Counted from the first letter of the stretch, positions 23,339 to 33,379 are shown. The stretch: 64,000 nt of DNA from VRUE01 sp963699215 (GCA_963699215.1 OY969422.1:124001-188000), one strand, 5' to 3'. Numbers and translations are program-made. Notes: a model not told the origin generated them from the sequence alone.

Positions 23339-25445
23339 TCAGCTGGCAGCCGCGGCGAGCTGCTCGGCGGTGCGCGCATGGTGGCGCGCGCAGAGCTCCC
23401 GCTGGACGCTGCGTCGCTCGCCGGGAGGCGTGTCGATCCGCGTCCAGACCCCGTCGGTGCCCAGCTCCCAGGTATTCGCGTTGTCGGCGAAACAGCGCTC
23501 CAGGACGTCGAGCAGCTCCGCCCGCAGGCCCTCGTCTTCGATCGGGGTGACAAGCTCGACCCGGCTGTCGAGGTTGCGCGGCATCAGGTCGGCGGAGCCG
23601 GTCAGCACGCGGGTCTCATTGCCCCGTTGGAAGGCGTAGATCCGCGAGTGCTCGAGGAAGCGGCCGACGATCGAGACGACACGGATGTTCTCCGAGACTC
23701 CGGGAACTCCGGGCCGCAGGCAGCAGACGCCGCGCACGTTGAGATCGACCCGCACCCCCGCCCGCGACGCCTCGTAGAGCGCCTGGATGCAGCCTGCGTC
23801 GACGAGCGCGTTCATCTTCAGCGCGATCCGCGCCTCTTCGCCGGCGCGGTGCGCCGCGACGGTCGCCTCGATCTCCGCGACGATGCGGTCGCGCATCGTC
23901 GTCGGCGAGACCAGCACCTTGCGGTACTCGGCCGGGCGACCGTAGCCGGTGAGGAAGTTGAACATCTCGGCGACGTCGGCGCCGATCTCCGGGTCGGCCG
24001 TGAACAGGCCGAGGTCGGTGTAGAGGCGGGCGGTGGTCGGGTTGTAGTTGCCGGTGCCGATGTGGACGTACTCGCGCACCCGGTCGCCCTCGCGGCGGGC
24101 GACGAGGATCGCCTTCACGTGCGTCTTCAGCCCGGGGATGCCGTAGACGACGTGGACGCCGGCCTCCTCAAGCGACTTCGCCCAGTGGATGTTGGCCTCC
24201 TCGTCGAAGCGGGCTTTCAGCTCGACCATGCAGACCGCCTGCTTGCCGCGTTCGGAGGCGCGGATCAGCGCCGGCACCAGCGGCGAGTCGTCGCTGGTCC
24301 GGTACACCGTCTGCTTGATCGCCAGCACGTCGGGGTCGGCGACCGCCTGGACGACGAAGCGCTCGACCGAGCTGGCGAAGGAGTCGTAGGGGTGATGGAC
24401 GAGGATGTCGCCCTGCCGGATCGCGGCGAACATGTCGACCGGCTCGTCGTCCTCCCCCTGCAGGCGCGGCTGGGTGACCGGCGACCATGGCTCGTGACGC
24501 AGCTCGGGGTGGCTGCCGGCAGCGTCGACTACGTCGCCGAGGTCGGCGAGGTCGATCAGGCCGTCGACGTCGTAGACCTCGCGGTCTTCGAGCCGCAGCG
24601 CGTCGATCAGCTGACCGCGCAGCTTCGGGTTCATCCCGGCCGCCACCTCGAGTCGCACGACCTCGCCGAAGCGACGGCGGCGCAGCTCGTCCTGGACCGC
24701 CTGCAGCAGGTCGTCGGCCTCGTCGCTGATCGTGAAGTCGGCGTCGCGGGTCACCCGGAAGTAGCCGTGGTCGACCACCTCGGTGCCGGGGAAGAGCGCG
24801 TCGAGATTCGCCGCGATCGCCTCCTCCAGGGGCACGAACACCTCGTCCCGCTCGCCCACCCGCAGGAAGCGGCCGAGCAGCTCCTTCGGCACCTTGACGC
24901 GAGCGATGATCTCGGTGCCGCTGTCGGGGTCGCGCAGCAGCACGCCGAGACTGAGCGAGAGGTTGGAGATGTAGGGGAAGGGACGGCCGAGGCCGATCGA
25001 CCAGCGGGGTCAGCGTCGGGAAGACCTGCTCGTGGAAACGGGTGTCGATTTCGCGCCGCTCCTCCTCGCTGGCGCTGTCGAGCGAGACGATGCGGATCCC
25101 CTCCTCCTCCAGGGCCGGACGCAGGATGCCGGTGAAGCAGTTGTGCAGGCGAGCGTCCAGCTCCAGCACCTGCGCCTGGATCGCGTCGATCTGCTCGCTC
25201 GGGGCGAGGCCGTCGGGGCCGCGCGCGTCGATCCCGGCGTCGAGCTGGTCGAAGAGCCCGGCGACCCTGACCATGAAGAACTCGTCCAGGTTGGAGGCGT
25301 AGATCGCGCAGAAGCTGACCCGCTCCAGCAGCGGCACCTCCGGGTCCTCCGCCAGTTCCAGGACACGCTGGTTGAAGTCGAGCCAGGAGAGCTCGCGGTT
25401 GAAATAAAGGGCCGGATCGTCGATCCGGCCATCGTACTGCCGCAC
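23339..25445 (-). CDS. ppk: Polyphosphate kinase 1 (frameshift near 25005)
   Basis: Membrane-associated kinase that makes polyphosphate from ATP. The N-terminal part from 25445 reads ALYFNRELSWLDFNQRVLELA and SNLDEFFMVRVAGL; after LTPLV the frame shifts by one base, and the rest continues in another frame from PFPYISNLSLSLG. The core carries HHPYDSFASSVERFV, AIKQTVYRTSDDSPLV, MVELKARFDEEANI, the phospho-histidine in GLKTHVKAI, and YVHIGTGNYNPTTARLYTD. Together they give about 700 residues, family length. A GTCGATC where GTCATC is expected would explain the shift. I treat it as one functional gene with a probable sequence error. Confidence 0.9.
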
Positions 25446-25463
25446 CCGTGCCGGTCCCCTGCC

Positions 25464-27786
25464 TCAGGCGGCCCGGGAGCGAGCTTGCCGGGTCGCGGCC
25501 GGGTTGGCGAGGGCCCGCCGGTAACCCTGCGCCAGCTGCTCGAGGGCAAGCTCCCAGGAGCGCGAGCGAGCGGCACGGACCGCCGACTCCCCGAGGCGGC
25601 GACGCAGCGACGGCGAGGAGGCCAGCTGAAGCAGGGCGCCGGCGAGGTGGTCGGCATCGGGCCGGCAGAGAATGCCGGTGTGGCGGTTCTCGATCAGCGC
25701 CGCCGGGCCGCCTTCGGCGACCGCGACGACGGGCAGCCCGCTGGCACCGGCCTCCAGCACCACCTGGCCGTAGGTGTCGGTGCGCGAGCAGAAGAGGAAG
25801 AGGTCGGCGCTGGCGTAAGCGCGGGCCAGGTCCTCGCCCTCGAGCCAGCCGAGGAAGGTCGCGCTCTCCCCCAGCCTGGCCCGAAGCTCGCCCTCCTCCG
25901 GACCGCCGCCGGCCAGGAGGAGGTGCAGGCGCGGCTCGGCCGTCTGCGCGCGCAGGAAGCTCTCGGCGAGCAGGTCGACGCCCTTCTCGCTGGTCAGGCG
26001 GCCGGCATAGAGGACTTGCAGCTCGCCCGGGTAGGCGTCCCGCTCGGCCTTCTCCGGGGTCGAAGCGGGCGACGTCGACGCCGCGCTCCCAGCGATCGAT
26101 GCGGCCCTCTTCGGCGCCCAGTCCCAGCAGCGAGCGGTCCGCCGCCGGGCTGGGCGAGAGGACCCGCGAGGACGTCGTGTAGAAGGCGCCGAGCGCCATT
26201 CGCGCGAGCGCCTCGAGACCGTCGTCGCCGCTGCGCAGGCCGGCGTAGGCGGCGAGCTCGGTGTGGTAGCTGGCGACCAGTGGCGTGCCGGAGATGCGGC
26301 TGAGCAGGGTGGCGGCGACACCCGCCGGGCCGGGGGCGGTGACGTGGACGAGGTCGTAGCGGCCCTCGGCCAGCGTCTCGACCAGGTCGGGAAGGCCGGG
26401 GACGCCGAGCGTCATCCCCTCGTAGAAGGGGACGTCTAGCGCGGTCGCGGCGGGCAGGCGCCGGTCGACGCCGGGGTCGGTGCCGACCACCTCGACCTCG
26501 AAGCCGGGGACGCCGCGCTCGCGGATCTGCTCGATCGTGTGGGTGACGCCGTGCATGGCCTCGATCCCGTCGGCGATCAGCGCCACCCGGGGGCGCTCCC
26601 CCGAGCGGTCGGCGAGCTTCGCCTTCTCGGCGCCGAGGAAGACGGTCGGGGGCGCGTAGGGCACCGCCGGCAACAGCGCCTCGAAGAGGTCGGCGACCGC
26701 TGCCTGCACGTCGCCGCCGGCGACCGCTGCCGCCCCCTCGCCGACCGCCGACCGCAGGCGCCGGTCGTGGATGCGGCGGGCACGGCGGTAGAGGTCGGCG
26801 TGGGAGAACTCGTCGGCCTGCAGGTAGTCGATCAGCTCGCGGCCGCGCAGCTCGATCCCGATCGAGCCCAGCCAGGAATCGAGCAGCGCCGCGCGCGTCG
26901 TCGGGACCGATGTCGGCCGCGACCGCCCCTCGCGCGCCGCCCCCTGGCCGACCACTCGCTCGGCGATCTTCATCACGGTGGCCGGGTCGACCTCCCCGCC
27001 AGCCCGCCGCAGACGTGCCGCTTGTTGAGTACCCATAGTGGCCTCTAACTCGCGGCACGTCCCGCTGTCGATAGTCAAGGCACGGGTGGCTAGCGCCATC
27101 GCCGCGTGCGCCCACTTGGCGGCGCTGCCCTGTTCGCCCGCAGCCGCGGCCTCGCCGCGGCGCAGGCGGTCGAGAAGCTCTTCCGGCGTGGATGCGGCCG
27201 GCACCTCGGTGAAGGTCCGGCCGATGTCCACGCCGGCATGGTCGTCGGAGCCGCCGATCCCTGTGCCGCCGTGCGTTTCGACGTAGATCACGGCGGGCAT
27301 GTTCAGCTCCGGCGCGCGCGACCCGTTGCGCACCTCCCAGATCGGGAAGAGCTGCGCGAGCCGGCGGCGGTGGCGCGCGGTGAGCGGCACCTCGACGTTG
27401 TAGAAGGGATGCGCCAGGGCGCAGGCGATCTCGTGCTCGTGAAGGTATGCGGCGCAGGCCTCAACGTCGCCGGCGTGTGCCTGCAGCCACTCGTGGTCCC
27501 CGGGAGTGATCCCGTAACAGAGGACGTGCACCGCCTGGGGCTCGCCGGCGAAGCGGGCGGTCAGCTCCTCGGAGACGAAGCAGTCGGGACGGTCGGCCAG
27601 CTCGAGGCAACCGTCGATCGTGTCGTGGTCGGTGATCGTGACGAAGTCCATCCCCCGTCGCTTCGCCAGCTCGTAGACCTCCTCTGGCGGGGTCGCGCAC
27701 TCCGGCAGCCCGAGCGAACGCTGAACGCCGAGCCGGGAGAACTGCGAGGCGGTGGAATGGCAATGCATGTCAACTCGGGAAGTCAT
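25464..27786 (-). CDS. PHP-domain / GT4 glycosyltransferase fusion (frameshift near 26060)
   Basis: A roughly 770-residue bifunctional protein. Residues 1-230 form a PHP metal-dependent phosphoesterase domain: VDMHCHST, FVTITDHDTIDG, CALAHPFYN and GGSDDHAGVDIG supply the metal ligands. Residues about 400-770 form a GT-B glycosyltransferase family 4 module: RVALIADGIEAMHGVTHTI, LVHVTAPGPAGV, then after a one-base shift VLYAGRLTSEKGVDLL, ATFLGWLEGEDLARAYASAD and QVVLEAGASGLPVVA, the donor-binding E-x7-E region. A CCCC run is the likely indel site. It might hydrolyse a phosphate on a glycosylated product; the substrate is unknown. It lies between ppk and the CHAD genes. Confidence 0.8.
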
Positions 27787-27857
27787 CGGTGCCTTCCTCT
27801 CTCTATCCGTCAGGTCACCTGCAGATTCGCCCCGGAGCAGGGAAAAGGTGTGAAGAG

Positions 27858-28289
27858 TCAGTGAACCGCTGGCGGGAGGGCTTGCTCCAGGGCCGCCCAG
27901 GTGGCCTCGGCCTCGTCGTGCCAGAGCTCGTTGAACTGGCGGAAGAGGAGCTCGCGGCGCGTGCGCAGGAGGTCGCGCAGCGACTCGATGCCCCAGGCGC
28001 GCGGCAGCATCACGTCGCAGTCGTGGATGTCGCCGAGCACGCTCTGCAAGCGCTTGGCGGCGTCGCGGGCGGCCTTCGCCTCGGACCCGAAGCAGGGCCC
28101 GGCGATCTCGAGGACGTAGCGCAGGCGCTTGGCGGCGATCCGCATGTCGTGCTGCGCCGTGGATGCCGCCGGCTCGAGCGCGGCCGGGGTGAAGGAGCGC
28201 AGCTCGTCCAGCCTGGTGCGGACGATCCGCGCCGCGTTTGGGCGCAGCGGCGCCGCCGGGTCGAGGCCGTCCACCGCCCGCGCCTTCAC
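27858..28289 (-). CDS. CHAD domain protein, C-terminal-type half
   Basis: A 143-residue helical protein matching one half of a CHAD domain, a fold that binds inorganic polyphosphate. Diagnostic are QHDMRIAAKRLRYVLEIAGPCFG, which carries the H-x-x-R-x-x-x-K-R-x-R-Y signature, and KRLQSVLGDIHDCDVML. Its ATG overlaps the stop of the partner half (ATGA at 28286-28289), so the two are translationally coupled. Together they equal one full-length CHAD domain. The setting between ppk and ppx supports a polyphosphate-related role. Confidence 0.85.
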   Translation of the reverse strand: MKARAVDGLDPAAPLRPNAARIVRTRLDELRSFTPAALEPAASTAQHDMRIAAKRLRYVLEIAGPCFGSEAKAARDAAKRLQSVLGDIHDCDVMLPRAWGIESLRDLLRTRRELLFRQFNELWHDEAEATWAALEQALPPAVH

Positions 28290-28762
28290 GCCTTCGCCAC
28301 CTTGACGAGCTTGCGCAGGCGGCGCCGCAGCCGCTTCAGCCGCTTTGGCGCGACGTAGGGGGCCAGCTCTTCGTTCGCCTGCCGCTGCTCGTCGCGCAGG
28401 CGCTCGATCAGCGCCTCCACCGCCGCGCAGTCTCCCTCCGGCGCCTCGGTCGAGAACCCGTCCAGGAACTCGATCGCGACGTCTCGGTCGCGACGCTCGC
28501 CGAGCGCGTCGGCAAGCGCCTTGACCCGCTTCAGCGCCCTACGGTGGCGCTTGGCCGGGAAGCACGGCTCGAAGAGCTCGAGCGCGGCACGGAGGCGGCG
28601 AGTCGCGACGCGCATGTCGTGCACGCGCTCGATCTCTGCCATGTCGAGGACTCCGTCGGAATGCTCGAAGACCTCGGCGGCCCGCACCTCGACTACCCGA
28701 GCCGCAGCTCGTCCGAACGCCTCCTCGCAATCGAATCCGGGTACGTCTCGAGCACGCGCCAC
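28286..28762 (-). CDS. CHAD domain protein, N-terminal-type half
   Basis: A 158-residue helical basic protein with the other CHAD half: ERVHDMRVATRRLRAALELFEPCF and LADALGERRDRDVAIEFL. The C-terminus is strongly basic (PKRLKRLRRRLRKLVKVAKA), suited to polyanion binding. The start is GTG at 28762, 6 nt from the 123-bp palindrome that separates it from ppx. No CYTH domain or class IV cyclase domain is fused, unlike many CHAD proteins. The split may be natural or due to an undetected indel near 28286. Confidence 0.85.
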   Translation of the reverse strand: MARARDVPGFDCEEAFGRAAARVVEVRAAEVFEHSDGVLDMAEIERVHDMRVATRRLRAALELFEPCFPAKRHRRALKRVKALADALGERRDRDVAIEFLDGFSTEAPEGDCAAVEALIERLRDEQRQANEELAPYVAPKRLKRLRRRLRKLVKVAKA

Positions 28763-28767
28763 GCACT

Positions 28768-28890
28768 CAGCCTAGAGCCATCCGGTGGGGGTGGAACGTC
28801 TTGTACTTTTTTTGCGGCGGCAATCGCGGACAGTCACTCACTGTCTTCAAAAAAAGTTAAGTGGAACCCCTACCGGATGGCTCTAGGCTG
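28768..28890. repeat. 123-bp nested palindrome between ppx and the CHAD genes
   Basis: Outer arms CAGCCTAGAGCCATCCGGT (28768-28786) and its exact complement (28872-28890) are followed inward by G-rich GGGGT..AC stretches, by ACTTTTTTTG/CAAAAAAAGT and by a central GACAGT-CACTC-ACTGTC hairpin. It covers the ppx stop codon. It could be a MITE-like insertion, a strong operon terminator or an RNA-processing structure. No transposase is nearby. The AT-rich inner arms stand out against the GC-rich surroundings. Confidence 0.75.
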
Positions 28891-29809
28891 CAAGACGAGC
28901 GGGTGAAGAACCGTTGGCGTTGCCGTTGAGCAGGTCGAGGATGACCCCCTCGCGTAGGCCGCCCTTGCCGATTTGCAGCGGCTGCCCAAGCAGCTCCGAG
29001 AGCTTCTCCAGCAGGAGGACACCGGTCGCCAGGATGCGAACGCGTTCGGGGTCGAGCTCGAAGCGGCGCGCCACCTCGGCGGCGGAATCGCCGGCGAGGA
29101 TGCGTATCCCCCGCTCCAAGGTCTCGTACTCCAGCACGGCGCCAACCAGACGCCGCAGCGAGGTGGCGCTGCCGCCGACCGCCACGGCCTGGGCCGGCTG
29201 CTCGATCTCGACCCCGGCGAAGAGGTCGTCGATCCGGTCGCGGATCTTGCGGATCTCCGCCGCCGAGGGCGGATCGGAGGTGATCAGCTCGTCGGCCAGC
29301 ACACCGGAGCCGACCCGCCAGGAGCGAACCTCCTCGACGCCCCCCTGCACGGTGCCGAGGATCGCCTCGGTCGAGCCGCCGCCGACGTCGACGACGCCGA
29401 TCCGTCCCTTTACCGGGTGGCCGAGCGTTTTGGTCGCGCCGATGAAGGAGAGCCGCCCCTCCTCCTCCTCGTCGAGGATCTCGACCGGGACGCCGGCCTC
29501 CTCGCCGATCGCCAGCGCCACCGCCTCGCCGTTGCTCGCTTCGCGAATCGCGGCGGTGGCCACGGAGCGGATCGTCTCCGCGCCGAGCTCGCGGGCGAGA
29601 CGGACTTGAGTGGCGACCACCTCCGCCACCTCTCGAGCCTTCTCGGCCGGTATCGCCCCCTCGCCGTCGACCGCCTTGTTGATCCGCGTGTAGGCCCGCT
29701 GCTCCATCACCTTCTTCAACTGGCCGTCGACCGGCTCCGCGACGAGCAGGCGCGTCGTGTTCGACCCGATATCTATCGCCGCGCAGAGCATCCAGGACTC
29801 ACCCGCCAT
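28883..29809 (-). CDS. ppx: Exopolyphosphatase / guanosine pentaphosphatase family
   Basis: ASKHA-fold phosphatase of 308 residues that removes terminal phosphates from polyphosphate or converts pppGpp to ppGpp. It shows the phosphate-1 motif AIDIGSNTTRLLVAE, SVATAAIREASNG, DEEEEGRLSFIGA, the phosphate-2 motif VVDVGGGSTEAI and AVGGSATSLRRLV. The short length without a C-terminal HD domain matches actinobacterial Ppx. Two ATG starts six codons apart are possible; I take the outer one. It follows phoU by about 30 nt, so it extends the pst-phoU operon. Its stop lies within a long palindrome. Confidence 0.92.
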   Translation of the reverse strand: MAGESWMLCAAIDIGSNTTRLLVAEPVDGQLKKVMEQRAYTRINKAVDGEGAIPAEKAREVAEVVATQVRLARELGAETIRSVATAAIREASNGEAVALAIGEEAGVPVEILDEEEEGRLSFIGATKTLGHPVKGRIGVVDVGGGSTEAILGTVQGGVEEVRSWRVGSGVLADELITSDPPSAAEIRKIRDRIDDLFAGVEIEQPAQAVAVGGSATSLRRLVGAVLEYETLERGIRILAGDSAAEVARRFELDPERVRILATGVLLLEKLSELLGQPLQIGKGGLREGVILDLLNGNANGSSPARLAA

Positions 29810-29841
29810 GTTCCCAGACAGCTCGGATCTCAACCGGCCGC

Positions 29842-30528
29842 CTAGGCGTTGGGATGCGAGGCGTCCTCGAACTCCCTGAAGAGCCCAGTGACGACGAAGG
29901 CGACCTGCTCGCCGATGTCCACCGCGTTGTCGCCGATCCGCTCGATCGCCCGCGCCGCCAGCAGCATCGTCATCGCCCACTCGCGGACGTCGGGGTCGTC
30001 GCCGAGCTCCAGCGCCAGGCGGAAGCAATCGCGGTTGAGGTTGTCGACGACGTCGTCCTGGCGGACCAGGTCGTGCGCCATCTCGACGTTGCGTTCCTCG
30101 AAGGCGCGCTTGGACTGGCTGATCAAGGTGCGGGTCTGCTTGCCCATCGTCAAGATCAGCTTCACCATCTCCTTGTCGGCCGGCGGCTCGTTGCCGGTCA
30201 GCGGGATCAGCTTGCAGACGTTCACGCACTGGTCGCCCATCCGCTCGACGTTCTTCAGCACGTGCAGCAGCGAGGAGATCAGGCGCAGGTCGGTCGCCAC
30301 GGGCGACTGCGTAGCCAGCAGCGTGATCAGCGCCTGATGAACCTCCAGGTAGCGGCCGTCGATGCGATCGTCGTCGGCGATCACCAGCTGCGCCAGCTCG
30401 ACATCCTGCTGCTCGACCGCTTCCAGGGTGCGTCCGAGAGCGGCGCTGACCAGCTCGAGGCCACCGAGCGCGCTGGCCTCGAGCAGCTCCAGCTCCTCCT
30501 GGTAGTAGACGCGGGTCTGCTCGGCCAC
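29842..30528 (-). CDS. phoU: Phosphate signalling regulator PhoU
   Basis: A 228-residue cytoplasmic helical protein that links Pst transporter activity to phosphate-responsive two-component signalling. Two three-helix repeats are visible, with metal-binding patterns VIADDDRIDGRYLEVHQALITLLATQSPVATDLR in the first and LVRQDDVVDNLNRDCF in the second, then AIERIGDNAVDIGEQV, the classic E-R-x-x-D. The start is GTG 30528, 6 nt after the pstB stop. The order pstS-pstC-pstA-pstB-phoU is the canonical one. Confidence 0.94.
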   Translation of the reverse strand: MAEQTRVYYQEELELLEASALGGLELVSAALGRTLEAVEQQDVELAQLVIADDDRIDGRYLEVHQALITLLATQSPVATDLRLISSLLHVLKNVERMGDQCVNVCKLIPLTGNEPPADKEMVKLILTMGKQTRTLISQSKRAFEERNVEMAHDLVRQDDVVDNLNRDCFRLALELGDDPDVREWAMTMLLAARAIERIGDNAVDIGEQVAFVVTGLFREFEDASHPNA

Positions 30529-30534
30529 CGGGCC

Positions 30535-31428
30535 CTACCCCACTTTGCCCGAGACGTAGTCCTCGGTGCGCTGGTCGGCCGGGTTGGTGAAGATCTTCTC
30601 CGTCTCGTCGTACTCGACCAACCGGCCCCAGCGGTTGTCCTCGTCGGCGTCCAGCTCGACCATCAGGAAGGCGGTGCGGTCGGAGACACGGGCGGCCTGC
30701 TGCATGTTGTGGGTGACGATCACGATCGAGAACTCCTTCTTCAGCTCGATCATCAGGTCCTCGATCTTGCCGGTGGAGATCGGGTCGAGAGCCGAGCAGG
30801 GCTCGTCCATCAGGATCGTGTCGGGCTGGACGGCGATGCAGCGGGCGATGCAGAGCCGCTGCTGCTGGCCGCCGGAGAGGCCGAAGGCATTGTCGTCGAG
30901 GCGGTCCTTGACCTCATCCCATAGCGCCCCCCTCCGCAGCGCCTCCTCGACCGTCTGGTCGAGGTTCTCCTTTTGGCCGAGGACGCGGGGACCAAAGGCG
31001 ACGTTGTCGTAGATCGACTTCGGGAAGGGGTTCGGTTTCTGGAAGACCATGCCGATCAGCTTGCGCACCTGCACCGGGTCGACCGTCGGTCCGTAGAGGT
31101 CCTCGCCGTGGTAGAGCAGCTCCCCCTGCACTTCCGCCGTCGGGATCAGGTCGTTCATCCGGTTGAGGCAGCGCAACAGGGTGCTCTTGCCGCAGCCGGA
31201 GGGGCCGATCAGCGCGGTTACGTCGTTGCGGTGGACGTCCAGCGAGATGCCCTTGACGGCGGATACGCCGCCGTAGAGAACCTCGACGCCCTTCAGCTCG
31301 AAGACCTTCTCGCGCCTGCCGGATGAGTGTTGCTGGAACTCCCCCGGCCGCACCGCGATCCCGGCGCGCTCGGCGGCGGCCTCGCGGGTCTGGCGTCCGG
31401 TGTCTGCTCTGCTCTCGTCTTGCGTCAT
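30535..31428 (-). CDS. pstB: Phosphate ABC transporter ATP-binding protein PstB
   Basis: ATPase of the high-affinity phosphate importer. ATG 31428 gives 297 residues, about 40 more than typical PstB because of a hydrophilic N-terminal extension (TQDESRADTGRQTREAAAERAG); GTG or TTG starts further in are possible. The core has LYGGVSAVKGISLDV, Walker A GPSGCGKSTLLRCLNRMND, the PstB-specific VFQKPNPFPKSIYDNVAFGPR, signature LSGGQQQRLCIARC, Walker B ILMDEPCSALDP and THNMQQA. It lies 23 nt after the pstA stop. Confidence 0.94.
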   Translation of the reverse strand: MTQDESRADTGRQTREAAAERAGIAVRPGEFQQHSSGRREKVFELKGVEVLYGGVSAVKGISLDVHRNDVTALIGPSGCGKSTLLRCLNRMNDLIPTAEVQGELLYHGEDLYGPTVDPVQVRKLIGMVFQKPNPFPKSIYDNVAFGPRVLGQKENLDQTVEEALRRGALWDEVKDRLDDNAFGLSGGQQQRLCIARCIAVQPDTILMDEPCSALDPISTGKIEDLMIELKKEFSIVIVTHNMQQAARVSDRTAFLMVELDADEDNRWGRLVEYDETEKIFTNPADQRTEDYVSGKVG

Positions 31429-31451
31429 CTGCTTGCTGCACCCTATTCCCC

Positions 31452-32385
31452 TTACCACCTCTGCTCGTAACGATTTCGTAGCCAGATCGCGAAGGAGTTC
31501 ATCGCCAGCAGGACGACCAGCATGACGATGATCCCCGCCGCCGCCAGCGTCTTGAACTCCTCTTGCGACTGCGTGGCGTAGTTGTAGATCTGCACCGGCA
31601 GGGCCGTGTAGCCACCGCTGAGCGGTTCGGGTCGAAGGTGACGAAGGCGGCCGCTCCCACCAGCAACAGCGGCGCCGCCTCCCCCAGCGCCCGCGAGACA
31701 GCGAGGATGACGCCGGTCGACGATCCCGGGGATCGACGCGGGCAGGACCTGGCGGCGAATCGTCTGCCACTTGGTCGCGCCGAGGGCCAGCGAGCCCTGA
31801 CGGATCGAGTCGGGCACGGCGCGGATCGCCTCGCGGGCGGCGATGATCACCATCGGCAGGACCAGCAGCGCCAGGGTCAGCGAGCCGGCGACGAGGACGA
31901 AGCCGAGGTCGAGTGGGCCGCGGACGATGAAGCCGAGGCCGAGGATGCCGTAGATGATCGACGGGACGGCGGCGAGGTTCTGGATGTTGACCTCGATCAG
32001 GCGGTTCCACCAGCGCGTCTTGTCGGCGTACTCCTCGAGGTAGAGCGCGGCACCGATGCCGATCGGCACGACGAAGAGGATCACCCCGGCGATCAGCTCG
32101 AGCGAGCCGATGATCGCCGGGCGGAAGCCGGCATTCTCGGGCGGATGTCGAGGGACCGTTGGTGACGAGGTCGGGGCTGAGCGCCGGGGCGCCCTTGACG
32201 AAGGCCTGGACGAGCAGCGCGATCAGGCCGGCCAGCGCGATCAGGATCGCAAGCAGGAGCAGGCCGGCGAAGACGGTGTTGCGGATCACGTCGCCGCGCG
32301 GCTGATCGCGCAGCATCGCCTTCGTCGTCGCCCGCGCCCCGGCCATCGCCAGGCGGTTGCGCGGCGCGCCGACGTCGCCGGCCAT
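31452..32385 (-). CDS. pstA: Phosphate ABC transporter permease PstA (several frameshifts)
   Basis: Inner-membrane permease subunit. ATG 32385 overlaps the pstC stop (TGATG). The N-terminal part has a membrane helix TVFAGLLLLAILIALAGLIALLV; the middle frame continues MILFVVPIGIGAALYLEEYADKTRWW, NLAAVPSIIYGILGLGF and the EAA loop AIRAVPDSIRQGSLALGATKWQT; the end reads GGYTALPVQIYNYATQ and a last helix. One-base shifts near 32148, 31735 and 31625 break the frame. Each can be repaired by one base, and the conserved PstA sequence resumes, so I regard the gene as intact in the organism. Confidence 0.88.
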
Positions 32386-33365
32386 CACTCGTAGACCTCG
32401 CGGTACCTGCGGACCAGCCTGATGCTGATCACGTTCATCGACCAGCGTCATCACGAAGAGCAGCGGAGCCGACCGCGAAGACCGATTTGTAGGTCGATCG
32501 ACCCGGTCGGGATGTCGCCGGTCGCGGTGACGGCGATGTAGGAGGTCATCGCCTGGATCGCTTCGACCGGGTTGAAGGTGAAGTTGGGAGTCGAGCCGGC
32601 GGCGAGGACGACGATCATCGTCTCGCCGACGGCGCGCGAGATCGCCAGCACGATCGAGGCGACGATGCCCGAGAGGGCGGCCGGGAAGACGACCCGCGGT
32701 CGCGACCTTCATCTTCGTCGCGCCCATCGCGTAGGCGCCTTCGCGCAGGCCGCGCGGCACCGCCGACATCGCGTCCTCGGAGATCGAGGCGATGATCGGC
32801 ACGATCATCAGGCCGATGCCGAGGCCCGCGGCGAGCGCCATGAAGGGCTTGCCGACGGCGCCGCCGAGGAGCTCGCCCGGCCAGAGCGGCTACGATGATC
32901 TCGGGCAGGATGAAGCTGACCGCGAAGAAGCCGATCGCGACGGTCGGGATGCCGGCGAGGATCTCGAGCACCGGCTTGACCGTCTTGCGCACCCGCGGCG
33001 ATCGCGTACTCGCTCAGGTAGATCGCCGAGCCGAGCCCGATCGGGATCGCGAAGAGCATCGCCCAGAGCGTCACGTTGAGAGTGCCGGCGACGATCGCCA
33101 GCACGCCGAAGCTAGGCGGCTCGAACTGCGGCGTCCAGTCGGTGCCGAAGAGGAAGTCGTCGATCGGGACGAGCTCGAAGAAGTCGATCGTCGGACCGAT
33201 CAGCGAGATGACGATCGCGGTGGTGGTGACGACCGAGAGGATTCCGCAGAGGGCGAGAAGGCCCTGGATGACCTTCTCGCCGTAGCGCGGGCTCGGACGC
33301 CTGGAGCCGGCGGGGCGATCGCGCCCGCCGGCTCCGGTCGCGATCGCTGCTCTCCTGCGGCTCAT
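32385..33365 (-). CDS. pstC: Phosphate ABC transporter permease PstC (several frameshifts)
   Basis: Inner-membrane permease subunit starting at ATG 33365. The first part has a helix VIQGLLALCGILSVVTTTAIVISLI, then LFGTDWTPQFEPPSFGVLAIVAGTLNVTLWAMLFAIPIGLGSAIYLSEYA. After shifts near 32995, 32890, 32690 and 32440-32500 the remaining segments are still typical: ILAGIPTVAIGFFAVSFILPEI, SISEDAMSAVPRGLREGAYAMGATKMKVAT (EAA loop), ISRAVGETMIVVLAAG. All parts are collinear with PstC. Repeated +1 indels over 600 nt in a conserved transporter suggest poor local sequence quality. Confidence 0.86.
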
Positions 33366-33379
33366 CCAGCCGCGTCGGC

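Noticed and set aside
28770..28890. CRISPR-like or IS end interpretation of the 123-bp inverted repeat
   Set aside because: Only one unit is present, there are no spacers, no transposase and no clear target duplication; left as an unclassified palindrome.
31452..33365. Treating pstA and pstC as pseudogenes
   Set aside because: Every segment remains conserved and collinear, the flanking operon genes are intact, and one-base corrections restore full-length proteins.
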